64,000 nucleotides of DNA from Saprospirales bacterium (lineage in GTDB: Bacteria; Bacteroidota; Bacteroidia; Chitinophagales; Saprospiraceae), in NCBI GenBank assembly GCA_016703765.1, contig JADJBL010000009.1, positions 1 through 64,000 of the forward strand, in the 5' to 3' direction. A program made the translations under genes and the position numbers. Shown one piece after another: positions 50,604 to 58,955 of this stretch. The notes under the pieces were generated by a model. It had not been told where the DNA came from. It did not search any database and worked only from the letters and a program-made list of their open reading frames with translations. How positions within the stretch are numbered: the first letter of the stretch is position 1; the number at the start of each line of letters is the position of its first letter.

Positions 50604-52830
50604 ATGCGCCTTTTGCTACTTTCCCTATTTCTTTTTCTCACCGGAACCCTGCAGGCAGCCCACATCATCGGCGGGGTGCTCACCTACGAATGCCTCGGCA
50701 ACGGCATGTACGAATTTACGATGAAAATGTACCGGGATTGCGCCGGCGGCGGGGCGGGGTTTGACAACAACGCGCCCGTGTCCATTTATAAAGGAGCGGC
50801 GAATAACCCCCTGATCACCCTGAGCGTATCTCCTCTGACCATCCAGAATATCCAGCCGGTGATCAACGATCCCTGCCTGATCCTTCCTCCGAATATCTGT
50901 GTTCAGGAAGCGACCTATAAGTTTACCTATGATTTTGCCGATTGGCCTTCCCTGCAGAGCTACACGATCTCCTACCAGCGCTGCTGCCGGAATGCGACCG
51001 TTTCGAATATGTTTCAGCCCGACGATACCGGCGCCACGTTCTCGGTGGAGATCACCCCGGCTTCGCAATCGTTTTGCAACAACAGCCCGGTGTTCGAGAC
51101 CTTTCCACCGATCGTCATTTGCGCCAATCAGAACCTCAATTATTTGCACACCGCCATCGACGAGGAAGGCGATCAGTTGATCTACTCCCTCTGCGCTCCC
51201 TTGAAAGGAGCCGGCCCGGTCGGCGGACCCGGCAATCCGGGCAATGCGAACGGCTGCGACGGAATCGTGCCCAACCCCGCCTGCCCGCCCCCTTACGACC
51301 CGATCGACTACGTGCCGCCCTATAACCCGCTGAGCCCTCTGCCGGCTACCCCGGGCATGTCCATAAACCCCGTGTCGGGCCTGCTCACCGGAATGCCCAC
51401 CGCTGGGCCAGTACGTGGTAGGGGTTTGCGTGGAAGAATTCCGCAACGGGCAGTTGCTGAGCGTGGTGCGCAGGGATTTCCAGTTCAACGTGGCCAGTTG
51501 CGAGCCGGTGGTATATGCCAGCCTTCAGGCCGATTCCCTGCTGGGCACTCAAACTTATGTCATTTCCGCCTGTGTGGGCGAACCGGTGGTGATCATCAAC
51601 GAAAGCACCCTGAACCAGTCTCAGGACGAATTTTTCTGGGAGTTCAATATAAACGGCACGATTGTTCAGTATTCCGAGATGGAGCCCGTGATCAATTTTC
51701 CGGGCCCCGGGACCTATGTCGGGCAATTCATGATCAACCCCGGGAGTAATGCCTGCGGCGATACCGCCACTTTGCTGGTGGAGATATTTACCGGGCCCCA
51801 TGCGGATTTCGACTTTCACTACGACACCTGCGTGTCCGGCCCCGTGTATTTTGTCGACCACTCCGCTCCCGGCAGCGGCCCCATTGAGCAATGGTCCTGG
51901 GATTTTGGAGACGGGGGCATCTCCGATTTTGACTCCCCGACACATATTTATTCCGAATCGGGCGAGAAGTGGGCGGTGCTCGAGGTCACCGACAGCAACG
52001 GTTGCGCCGACGACACCATCCGGAAGGTCTCCTACTTCCCGGTGCCCGCGCTGATCCTGGTGTCGCCCAACGATACCACCAGTTGCCCCCCGGCGACGAT
52101 CACGTTCACCAATCTATCCACGCCGATCGACGAGACGTATATCCTTCGCTGGGATTTTGGGGACGGGGGCGTCGATTCGGTCATCAGTCCGGTGCATACC
52201 TATACGACGGATGGCTTATTTTCCGTGTATCTGGAGATCACCTCGCCGATCGGGTGCTACACGGATACTTTGTTCAAGAATCTTATTTCGATCAAAAAGA
52301 ACCCCATCGCCAATTTCGGCTTCTACCCGCCTCGCCCGACGAACCTCGATCCGGTGGTCCAATTGATCGATTCCTCCCTATATGCCTCGGGCTGGGATTA
52401 TTACCTCGACGGGGTGCGCATCGGCCCGGGCCCCAACCTGACTCACACCATGCCGGACACGGGCTGGCAGGAGATCCGCCTGATCGTGTCGAACGAGCTG
52501 GGTTGCAGGGATACGCTGTTCCGGCTGATCGACGTGTTTCCGGAATTCCGGTTTTTTCTGCCCAACGCCTTTACCCCGAATTACGACGATCTCAACGATT
52601 TTTTCGGAGGGACCGGGGTCATGCCCGGGTTCAGCGATTTCGCCCTTCAGATTTGGGATCGATGGGGCGAGTTGATTTACGAAGCGGGTAGTCCCTTCGA
52701 ATATTGGAATGGCCTGTACCGCAACTCCGGCAAAGAAGCGCCGGACGGCGTCTACGTCTGTATGGTGCGGTTTACCGGCCCCCGCGGGGAGGCCTTTGAA
52801 TATCAAGGCTTTGTGGCTTTGATGAGGTGA
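50604..52830 (+). pseudogene. large secreted PKD/CHU_C protein, paralogue 2, split by a 1-2 bp indel
   Basis: About 741 aa when repaired. Same architecture as the upstream gene: signal peptide (MRLLLLSLFLFLTGTLQA), AAHIIGGVLTYECLGNGMYEF, YQRCCRNATVSN and Cys-rich N-terminal domain, PKD-like domains (WSWDFGDGGIS; LRWDFGDGGVDS) and a CHU_C domain FLPNAFTPNYDDLNDFFGG, ending EAFEYQGFVALMR. The frame breaks near 51403 at ACCGCTGGGCCAG, where the second frame resumes as GQYVVGVCVEEFRNGQLLS. Gap to the paralogue is 48 bp. Likely a tandem duplication that has diverged. Confidence 0.78.
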
Positions 52831-52851
52831 AAAATAATTTGTCCGGCACTA

Positions 52852-52882
52852 TTTGTTAATTTACTGAAATGCCATACCTTTG
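52852..52882 (+). promoter_or_regulatory. Bacteroidota promoter of rplS
   Basis: TTTG (52852-52855), exactly 19-bp spacer, TACCTTTG (52875-52882), 48 bp before the ATG. Textbook match. Confidence 0.85.
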
Positions 52883-52930
52883 TGGGCCCTCGTTAAAAAA
52901 TGGCGGGAGCGCCGGAAAACAGAAGAAATC

Positions 52931-53314
52931 ATGGATGCAATAAAGTTTGTGCAAGAGCAGCTGGCCAAAAAGATCAACTTCCCCAAGTTTCGGGCAGGCG
53001 ACAACATCGTGGTCAGTTATAAGATTGTGGAAGGCGCCAAAGAGCGTATTCAGGACTATCGCGGCGATGTGATCCAGATCAAGGGTCAGGGCGCCACGAA
53101 GACCTTTACGGTTCGCAAAATTTCCAACGGGGTAGGCGTCGAGCGTATTTTCCCCTTTACCTCCCCCGCGATCGTCGAGATCAAGGTGGTGAAGCGCGGA
53201 AAAGTGCGCAGAGCCAGATTGTATTACCTGCGCGGCCTGGTCGGCAAGAAAGCCCGTATCAAGGAGCGCAAATTTACGGCTTCCCACGCGCCGGTTGTCG
53301 TGGCAGAAGATTGA
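52931..53314 (+). CDS. rplS: 50S ribosomal protein L19
   Basis: 127 aa from ATG 52931 ([20 protein letters not shown]). Core of bL19: [22 protein letters not shown], then [58 protein letters not shown] (key cores quoted: [33 protein letters not shown]). Binds 23S rRNA at the subunit interface. The C-terminal extension [17 protein letters not shown] is usual in Bacteroidota. The earlier in-frame start at 52880 would read through the promoter. Confidence 0.97.
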   Translation: MDAIKFVQEQLAKKINFPKFRAGDNIVVSYKIVEGAKERIQDYRGDVIQIKGQGATKTFTVRKISNGVGVERIFPFTSPAIVEIKVVKRGKVRRARLYYLRGLVGKKARIKERKFTASHAPVVVAED

Positions 53315-53340
53315 ACCATTCCTTTTGAAGGATATAAAAA

Positions 53341-53369
53341 GGGCGAACGGTACAACCGTTCGCCCTTTT
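53341..53369 (+). terminator. intrinsic terminator of rplS
   Basis: GGGCGAACGGT-aca-ACCGTTCGCCC followed by TTTT, 26 bp after the stop. Confidence 0.9.
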
Positions 53370-53403
53370 CTGTTTTAATCTAAGGATTGCCTTGTTCAAA
53401 TAA

Positions 53404-53671
53404 ATTCAACCGCTTCGCGGTTGTTAAAACACCTCGTTTTTACCCCCGATTGCATCGGGGGCTATGAATATTTAACCCTTTCAGGGTTTGTTGCGTTTTT
53501 CTCCAATTGCATCGGGGGCTATGAATATTTAACCCTTTCAGGGTTTGTTGCGTTTTTTCTACAATTGGACCAGCAATTTTATCAATCCCGGAGGGATTCA
53601 ACATTCATAGCCCCGGATGAAATCCGGGGGCCGAGGGAATTAATACGAAACAACCGCGAAGCGGTTGAATT
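53404..53671. repeat. composite MITE-like element of nested palindromes with terminal inverted repeats
   Basis: Ends: ATTCAACCGCTTCGCGGTTG (53405) and its inverted copy CAACCGCGAAGCGGTTGAAT (53651). Inside: a 52-bp direct repeat present twice (53449-53500, 53506-53557) containing GGGGCTATGAAT and the palindrome AACCCTTTCAGGGTT, then TCCCGGAGGGA and CCCCGGATGAAATCCGGGG, with an inverted ATTCATAGCCCC. No ORF. This explains the 53370-53702 gap; palindromes of this kind are associated with REP-type mobilisation in Bacteroidota. Confidence 0.8.
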
Positions 53672-53702
53672 ACAATCTCCCCGGTTTGGTAATCCTGAAA
53701 GC

Positions 53703-55436
53703 TCATAACCTCTTCTCCCCGATCAGAAACAGCTCCAGGGAAACGCGGATATCCTCCACCCGACAATTTTCCAGGGTGCTTGTCTTGCGCTTGCCGCTTT
53801 CGGGGTTGAGCCGCCAACGACGGTCCTTTCCCTGCAAGGTTACCGGCATGTTGAAACCCGGGGCGGAGGCCTTCCACTGATAAGTAACCTTCACGTCTTT
53901 TCCCCGTTGCTCCAGCTTATAAACCAGCACCGGAATGTCCGGATACCAGAGGTATTGCTCAAAAAAGGAGGAATAATCCGTTCCGGTGTAGTGGTTTACA
54001 AATTGCACGAAGGTGTCGGTGTTGATCTGCTGCAGGGCATATTGGTCGTAAAACGCCCGGAGCAGGGCAAACCATTGCTCGTCGTCGCCGATGGCGTGGC
54101 GCAGGGTGTGCAGCATCCAGGCGCCTTTGTAGTATTGGTCGGTACCGCCTTTCCAATGGTCCCAGTTCACGTCTTTCGGGCCGAGGATGGGTTCCTTGTT
54201 GAGGATGATGGCGCGCTGGCTGTTCATATAGCGAACGGCGTCGGCATAGCCATATCTACATTCCACGAAAAGAGCCTCCATGTAGGTGGTAAACGATTCG
54301 TGGATCCACATTTCCGACAGGTCGCTGCAGCCGATGGAGTTGCCGAAATACTCGTGACCGGATTCGTGGACGATGGCGTAATCCCAGTTCATATCTTCGG
54401 GGATCATGCCGCCCAGGTAGCCCCGCATATATTGGTTGCCGTAGGCGATGGCGCTTTGGTGCTCCATGGCCAGGTAGGGCGCCTCGACCAGTGCGAAGCC
54501 GTCGTCCCAGAAGGGGTATTTTCCGAAATATTTCTCGAAGCAGGCCAGGGTAGGGGCCACCTGCTCGAAATGCCTCCTGGCTTTTTCGATGTTGTAATGG
54601 AGGACGTAGTAATCCAGCGGCATTTCCGAGCCGTCCTCTGCACGGTATGTTTCGGAGAAATGCGTGTAGTTGCCGATGTTGAGGGTGACGTTGTAATTGT
54701 TGATGGGGTAGGAGACGAACCAGTCGTAGCGGGTATGGTTGTTCTTTTCGGGCACCTTGGCCCGGAGGTTGCCGTTGGAAATGCATTGAAGCGGATTGGG
54801 CACGGACACGCTGATCTTCATGCTGTCGGGCTCGTCGGACAGGTGGTCTTTGTTGGGCCACCAGAGGCTGGCGCCGTCGCCCTCGCAGGCCACGCCGATC
54901 CAGGGCTTTTTGTATTGGTCCTCCGCCCAGACGAAGCCCCCCTGCCAGGGGGCGTTGGGCGCTTCGCGCGGGAAGCCCTCGTAGGTGACGCGGAACACCC
55001 CCGAGCTGCCTTTTTCCTGAGGAGGAAAGGTTACAAACACAGCGCCGGCCAGCCGTTCGTAGGCCAGATCCAGGCCGTTCCACTGGATGGACTTGATCTC
55101 CATCTTACGGTCCAGGTCGATTTGCAGCCGCTCGAAGGGTTCGAGCGCCTGGTAGTGGATATAGACCCAGCCCTCCAGCCAACGCCGGTTGGGGTCGACC
55201 CGGACGTAGAGATCGTAGAAGGTGACATCGTAGCAGGTCCGCTCCGGGCGGAGCATTCCTCTCAAGGAGTCGGCGCGGGAAAAAGAGTAAGATTTGTAGA
55301 AATCTCGTTGGGCGTTTGCCTCCCCGGCGTTAAAGAGGGAGCAGCATAAAATGATGGCAAGGGAAATGCAGTTTTTTGTACATTTACCCCAGCTTTTACC
55401 TCCAAATAATCCTGAATCTAGTATGCGCACTCTCAT
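53703..55436 (-). CDS. M1-family metallo-aminopeptidase (LTA4 hydrolase-like)
   Basis: 577 aa. Signal peptide (KNCISLAIILCCSLFNAGEANA). N-terminal beta domain, exopeptidase motif AMEHQSAIAYGN (GxMEN variant of this subfamily), zinc site HESGHEYFG with Glu in MWIHESFTTYMEAL, and catalytic Tyr region GAWMLHTLRHAIG. Exports and trims peptides in the periplasm or outside. A short C-terminal domain. ATG 55436 gives an unusually long basic stretch before the signal peptide and overlaps the divergent lipoprotein start (55423) by 14 bp, so the real start may lie further in. Confidence 0.88.
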   Translation of the reverse strand: MRVRILDSGLFGGKSWGKCTKNCISLAIILCCSLFNAGEANAQRDFYKSYSFSRADSLRGMLRPERTCYDVTFYDLYVRVDPNRRWLEGWVYIHYQALEPFERLQIDLDRKMEIKSIQWNGLDLAYERLAGAVFVTFPPQEKGSSGVFRVTYEGFPREAPNAPWQGGFVWAEDQYKKPWIGVACEGDGASLWWPNKDHLSDEPDSMKISVSVPNPLQCISNGNLRAKVPEKNNHTRYDWFVSYPINNYNVTLNIGNYTHFSETYRAEDGSEMPLDYYVLHYNIEKARRHFEQVAPTLACFEKYFGKYPFWDDGFALVEAPYLAMEHQSAIAYGNQYMRGYLGGMIPEDMNWDYAIVHESGHEYFGNSIGCSDLSEMWIHESFTTYMEALFVECRYGYADAVRYMNSQRAIILNKEPILGPKDVNWDHWKGGTDQYYKGAWMLHTLRHAIGDDEQWFALLRAFYDQYALQQINTDTFVQFVNHYTGTDYSSFFEQYLWYPDIPVLVYKLEQRGKDVKVTYQWKASAPGFNMPVTLQGKDRRWRLNPESGKRKTSTLENCRVEDIRVSLELFLIGEKRL

Positions 55437-55812
55437 TTGGTCTGGTTTATGCCTGATTTTGGTGTTCGCAGCCTGTCAAAGCGATTCGAAAGATACCAAT
55501 TATGAGGAATTAATCCTCGGCCGTTGGGAGATCCGGGAAGCGATCCGAAACGGCCGCCCCACCGAGACCATGACCGGTGCATTCATGGAATTCCTGCCCA
55601 AAGGCCGCCTGCTCTCCAACGTGGCCGGCTCGCCGGAAGAATCGGCCTATTCGGTTCAGGGAAATATCATCTCCTCCAAAAGCGAACGCCTTCCGGCAGA
55701 CTATACCATCCTCTTCGTAGCGGATTCCTCGATGGTGTTGAAATTTATCGTTCGGGATATCCCCTTTCAATTCAGCCTCGCCAGAGCAGCCGCGAAACCA
55801 TTCGAACAATAA
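55423..55812 (+). CDS. small lipocalin-like lipoprotein
   Basis: 129 aa. Lipoprotein signal MRTLIWSGLCLILVFAAC with Cys at the lipobox (VFAAC), then a short beta-barrel-like domain: LILGRWEIREAIRNGRPTETMTGAFMEFLPKGRLLSN, then SYSVQGNIIS and YTILFVADSSMVLKF. Resembles lipocalin-like (DUF) domains frequent in Bacteroidota. Function unknown. ATG 55423 overlaps the divergent M1 gene start. Confidence 0.7.
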   Translation: MRTLIWSGLCLILVFAACQSDSKDTNYEELILGRWEIREAIRNGRPTETMTGAFMEFLPKGRLLSNVAGSPEESAYSVQGNIISSKSERLPADYTILFVADSSMVLKFIVRDIPFQFSLARAAAKPFEQ

Positions 55813-55837
55813 TACCGTTTTTCATAAAAGGAATTGG

Positions 55838-55892
55838 AGTTGAAAAGTTGAATAGATGAAAAGTTGAGCTTTTCACTCATTCAATTTCTCTT
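55838..55892. repeat. degenerate inverted tandem repeat, AGTTGAAA family
   Basis: GAGTTGAAAAGTTGAATAG-ATGAAAAGTTGA left arm, weaker TTTTCACTCATTCAATTTC right arm. Eroded copy in the gap before the GWxTD gene. Confidence 0.55.
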
Positions 55893-55922
55893 ATTTTCTG
55901 ATAGTGAAATGGTTACATTATC

Positions 55923-55959
55923 TTGAGACATGGGCGACCGCAGGTCGCCCATGTCTCAA
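55923..55959. repeat. REP-like perfect palindrome, ATGGGCG family (17-bp arms)
   Basis: TTGAGACATGGGCGACC-gca-GGTCGCCCATGTCTCAA. A second small hairpin (CTTCGCC-gaa-GGCGAAG) follows at about 55970-55986. Both lie in the gap before the GWxTD gene. Confidence 0.75.
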
Positions 55960-56004
55960 AACTCCCATCTTCGCCGAAGGCGAAGGTGATAAATACTTTA
56001 AGCT

Positions 56005-57456
56005 ATGAAAAAAATTAAAACCGTCCTCGCAGGGCTGTTGCTCCTGCAACATGCGCTTTGGGGGCTCGACGCCAGCGTGACCTACGCCACCTTCAAAGCC
56101 GCCGAATCCCAATACGTCGAGATCGGCGTTTTCGTGGTAGGCTCTACCGTGAGTTTTGTTTCCATCGACAGCACCCTCCTGCAGGCGGCGGTGGAAGTGA
56201 TCGTGCTCTTCAAGCAAAACGATGCCATTGTCCGTTTCGACAAATTTACCCTGAACAGTCCGGAGGTGAAGCGCCCCAGGGATTTTATCGACCTCAAACG
56301 GTATGCCCTCGGGCCGGGCCGCTACGACCTGGAAGTGACGATCAAAGACCTCCACCAGGAGGATAACGCCAAAGTCTATACGGCGGGCTTTTGACATGGA
56401 CTACCAAAGAGAAGGGTCCTCCAGTCCGACATCCAGCTCCTTTCCCATACGGAGGCTTCGCAGGTGGAGAGTCCTTTCGTGAAGAACGGGTACCACCTGG
56501 AGCCGCTTCCCTTTAATTTTTACGGAAAAAACGCCGAAAAGCTCATTTTATACAACGAGATCTACCAGACGGATGTGGCGCTCGGCGACGATTTCATGGT
56601 GAGCTACCTGGTGGACAAGGTCGACGGCAACGGGAATACCGAGCCCGTGCTGGTGGGCCACAAACGCCGCACCCCCGCTCCCGTGTCGGTGCTGCTGCTG
56701 CACCTGGATATCACCGAGCTGGAATCGGGCAATTATTTGTTGGCCGTGGAGGTGCGCAACCGCCACAAGGAATTGCTCAGCCGCAAGGAGACCCCCTTCC
56801 AGCGCTCGAACCCCTACCTCCATGCAAACCAGGAAAGCCTGGCCGGTGCGGCCCTGCAGGATGAGTTTGTGGGAAAATTGTCAGCCGAGGACCTCGTGTA
56901 CAGCCTCAAGGCCATTGCGGCGGTGGTGCCTTCGGACGAGGCCGAATGGCTCAACCAGCTGATCAAGGGAGGGAGCCCGGAGGCGCAGCGTTTGTATCTC
57001 TTCGCCTATTGGTCCAAAAAGAACCCCAACCGGCCGGACATCCCTTATATGGCCTATATGGAGGTGGCCAACGCCCTCGACGAGATGTTCAACTCCGGCC
57101 TGGGCTACGGCTTCGAGACCGATCGCGGGTACATCTATTTAAAATACGGCAGTCCCGCCGACATGCTCAAGGAGGACAACGACCTCGTGGCGCCGCCTTA
57201 CGAGATCTGGGTTTACAACGAATTTCCGGTTACCAACCAAACCAATGTCCGCTTCATTTTCTACAATCCCAGCCTGACGCCCAACGACTTTCGGCTGTTG
57301 CACTCCACCGCCCGCGGCGAGCTCAACAACCCGCGCTGGGAGCTGGAGCTGTACAAAAATTCCCCCAACGAAGTGGATGGGGACGATCCCTTCGGCGCTA
57401 CGGAGATGCAGGGGAATTTCGGGAGGCAGGCTAGGAAGTGGTTTAATGATTATTGA
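56005..57456 (+). pseudogene. GWxTD-domain protein interrupted by paired indels
   Basis: About 483 aa in one frame. The frame has an in-frame TGA at 56392-56394. If one T of TTTT (56389-56392) is removed and one G is added at GGG (56414-56416), the sequence between reads AGFDMDYQREGVLQSDIQLL, which flows into VESPFVKNGYHLEPLPFNFYGKN. Signal peptide MKKIKTVLAGLLLLQHALWG. The C-terminal half has RGYIYLKYGSPADMLKEDND, the GWxTD-type core. Function of GWxTD proteins is unknown. Two compensating homopolymer indels suggest sequencing error. Confidence 0.75.
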
Positions 57457-57463
57457 GTAGGAT

Positions 57464-57909
57464 ATGGATGTATTACCCAGTTTCACCGAGGAGCATTTTT
57501 GGAATATTATTGCCCTTCTGGATTGGAATACCCCGGAAGATCGCGACGAAGTGTTGGCGCCTGCTGTTGCGAGTTTATCCGCTCATCCGGTTAGTCATAT
57601 TTATCTGTTTGAAGATATGCTTTCGGAAAAGCTTTACCAATTGGATACAAGGGCTCATGCTCAGGCAGCTTATCCCGATGGCAGTCATTTTTCCGAAGAT
57701 GGTTTCTTTATATCCGTGCCGCAGTAGTTGCAAGCGGCAGGGAAGGGTTTGAAGCCGTATTGCGCGACCCCTCTCAAATGCCTTTCGGAGAAGACTTCGA
57801 ACCGCTTCTTCTTTGCCGGCACTGGCCTATGAGCGCCAAACCGGAGTTCCATTTGATTATGTATCCCCCACAAGCTGAGACGTATGCCAACGAAGGAGGG
57901 TGGTTATAG
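57464..57909 (+). pseudogene. DUF4240 protein, frameshifted
   Basis: MDVLPSFTEEHFWNIIALLDW starts at ATG 57464; FEDMLSEKLYQLDT and SEDGFF match DUF4240. The frame ends at 57727, but with one T restored at TTCTTTATATCC it continues as YIRAAVVASGREGFEAVLRD to a stop at 57907-57909 (about 148 aa). The protein probably binds nothing known; DUF4240 members are sometimes found as immunity-type proteins, which I cannot verify here. It starts 7 bp after the GWxTD stop. Confidence 0.6.
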
Positions 57910-58863
57910 AAAATACGAGATCCTCGGTATCAAGAGCTGGAGGTATTCAAATATGGCATCAGTTCGGACTCCATAAAGCAAGGCGGTATGAGCCGTCGTA
58001 TTCGCAGAACGACCATTTTTCCTGTCTGAACCACAGATTAAGCGGATTAATCTGTGGTCCAGAAATTGGGGTTGTCGATGCTCCCCACCAACGGGTAGGA
58101 ATTGAAAAGGTGTTGATCATCTGCGTCACGCGATGATTGGCATCGTAGTGAGTTATTTCGCATCAGCCCGAGGCGCAGTCCGAACCGATCCCTGGGTAAT
58201 TCCAAGCCGTTATAGGTGATGAAGCGGTGTTTGTTGCCTTCTATTTTCTTATCACAATTTCCAGACATTTTTGTCAGTATAACTGATAATTTGCCTTCTA
58301 TTCATTGTCCCAATTCAATATCATTGAGGTTTTCCTTATATACATCCAGGTACAGAAACTTTTTGCAACCCATAGATCAACATTGATGGGAGAATTGCAA
58401 AACATGTGGGGGATTGATCGCTGATGGGATCCCCCCGTAAACCTATCGTTGGCATAAAACCAAACCCATACATACCAATTCACCCCCAAATCCTCATTCA
58501 CTCCTTCCCTAAGACAATCACCCCGGCGGTCCGAATCAAAACCTTCATCCAAGGGTAGTAGTAGTTTCGCTGTAAAAAGGGCATCTCATCGGTTAATATA
58601 TCCAGGTCCCGTTTCGAAGAGCGCGGTGTTGCCCAAGGGTGGCGCTTATACGGAAGCGCAGTTGCGCCATACGCCTTCCTTCGAGGTAAAAGCCTCAAAC
58701 CGTCCCACCCCCTGCCAGAAAAGGGGCTTCGCGCCGCTGTTCTTCGGCTTGCCCGCGAAGGTGAATCGCAGATGAAGTCTGTTTGGTCCGTGATACTGTC
58801 GGGGAAAGGGGAACCCATCCATGAAATCCATAAAATCCGTTTAATCTGTGTCCAAACTGACAT
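57910..58863. other. gene-poor stretch with small repeats
   Basis: About 950 bp without a convincing gene. Contains the hairpin ACCACAGATTAA-gcgga-TTAATCTGTGGT (58030-58058), a 9-bp tandem repeat ATCCATGAA-ATCCATAAA-ATCCGTTTA-ATCTGTGTC (about 58817-58852), and minus-strand fragments that look protein-like but lack starts or continuity (a 73-aa ORF 58047-58268 and the end of 58498-58863). It may be decayed coding sequence. No IS or tRNA detected. Confidence 0.5.
58047..58268 (-). CDS. unrecognised small ORF
   Basis: 73 aa (MSGNCDKKIEGNKHRFITYN), ending in the 58030-58058 hairpin. Mixed polar composition, no signal or TM. Might be a relic of a larger gene. Low confidence. Confidence 0.15.
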   Translation of the reverse strand: MSGNCDKKIEGNKHRFITYNGLELPRDRFGLRLGLMRNNSLRCQSSRDADDQHLFNSYPLVGSIDNPNFWTTD

Positions 58864-58864
58864 T

Positions 58865-58880
58865 TTTAGACCCCTCTAAA
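58865..58880. promoter_or_regulatory. DtxR/MntR-like operator, site 1 (upstream of promoter)
   Basis: TTTAGACCCCTCTAAA dyad, with 7-bp arms TTTTAGA/TCTAAAA when extended by one base each side. Shares TTTAGAC......CTAAA with site 2. Just upstream of the tro promoter. Confidence 0.5.
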
Positions 58881-58885
58881 ATTTA

Positions 58886-58917
58886 TTTGCACCCTATTCG
58901 AAAAATATTTAGCTTTG
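58886..58917 (+). promoter_or_regulatory. Bacteroidota promoter of the tro operon
   Basis: TTTG (58886-58889), 20-bp spacer, TAGCTTTG (58910-58917), 38 bp before the SBP start, flanked by two operator-like dyads. Confidence 0.75.
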
Positions 58918-58929
58918 TCCGTAAATTAT

Positions 58930-58945
58930 TTTAGACAAGCCTAAA
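58930..58945. promoter_or_regulatory. DtxR/MntR-like operator, site 2 (downstream of promoter)
   Basis: TTTAGACAAGCCTAAA: TTTAG-rC..Gy-CTAAA dyad, similar to DtxR/IdeR/TroR boxes. It lies between the -7 box and the start codon, a position that would block transcription when bound. Confidence 0.6.
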
Positions 58946-58955
58946 TTTTTCGAAT

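Noticed and set aside
53449-53557. Two 52-bp direct repeats that look like a mini CRISPR array
   Set aside because: Only two copies, separated by 5 bp with no spacer, made of palindromes shared with other intergenic sites; no cas genes.
53907-55349. 480-aa plus-strand frame opposite the M1 peptidase
   Set aside because: Shadow frame; the minus strand has the full HExxH-E zinc site.
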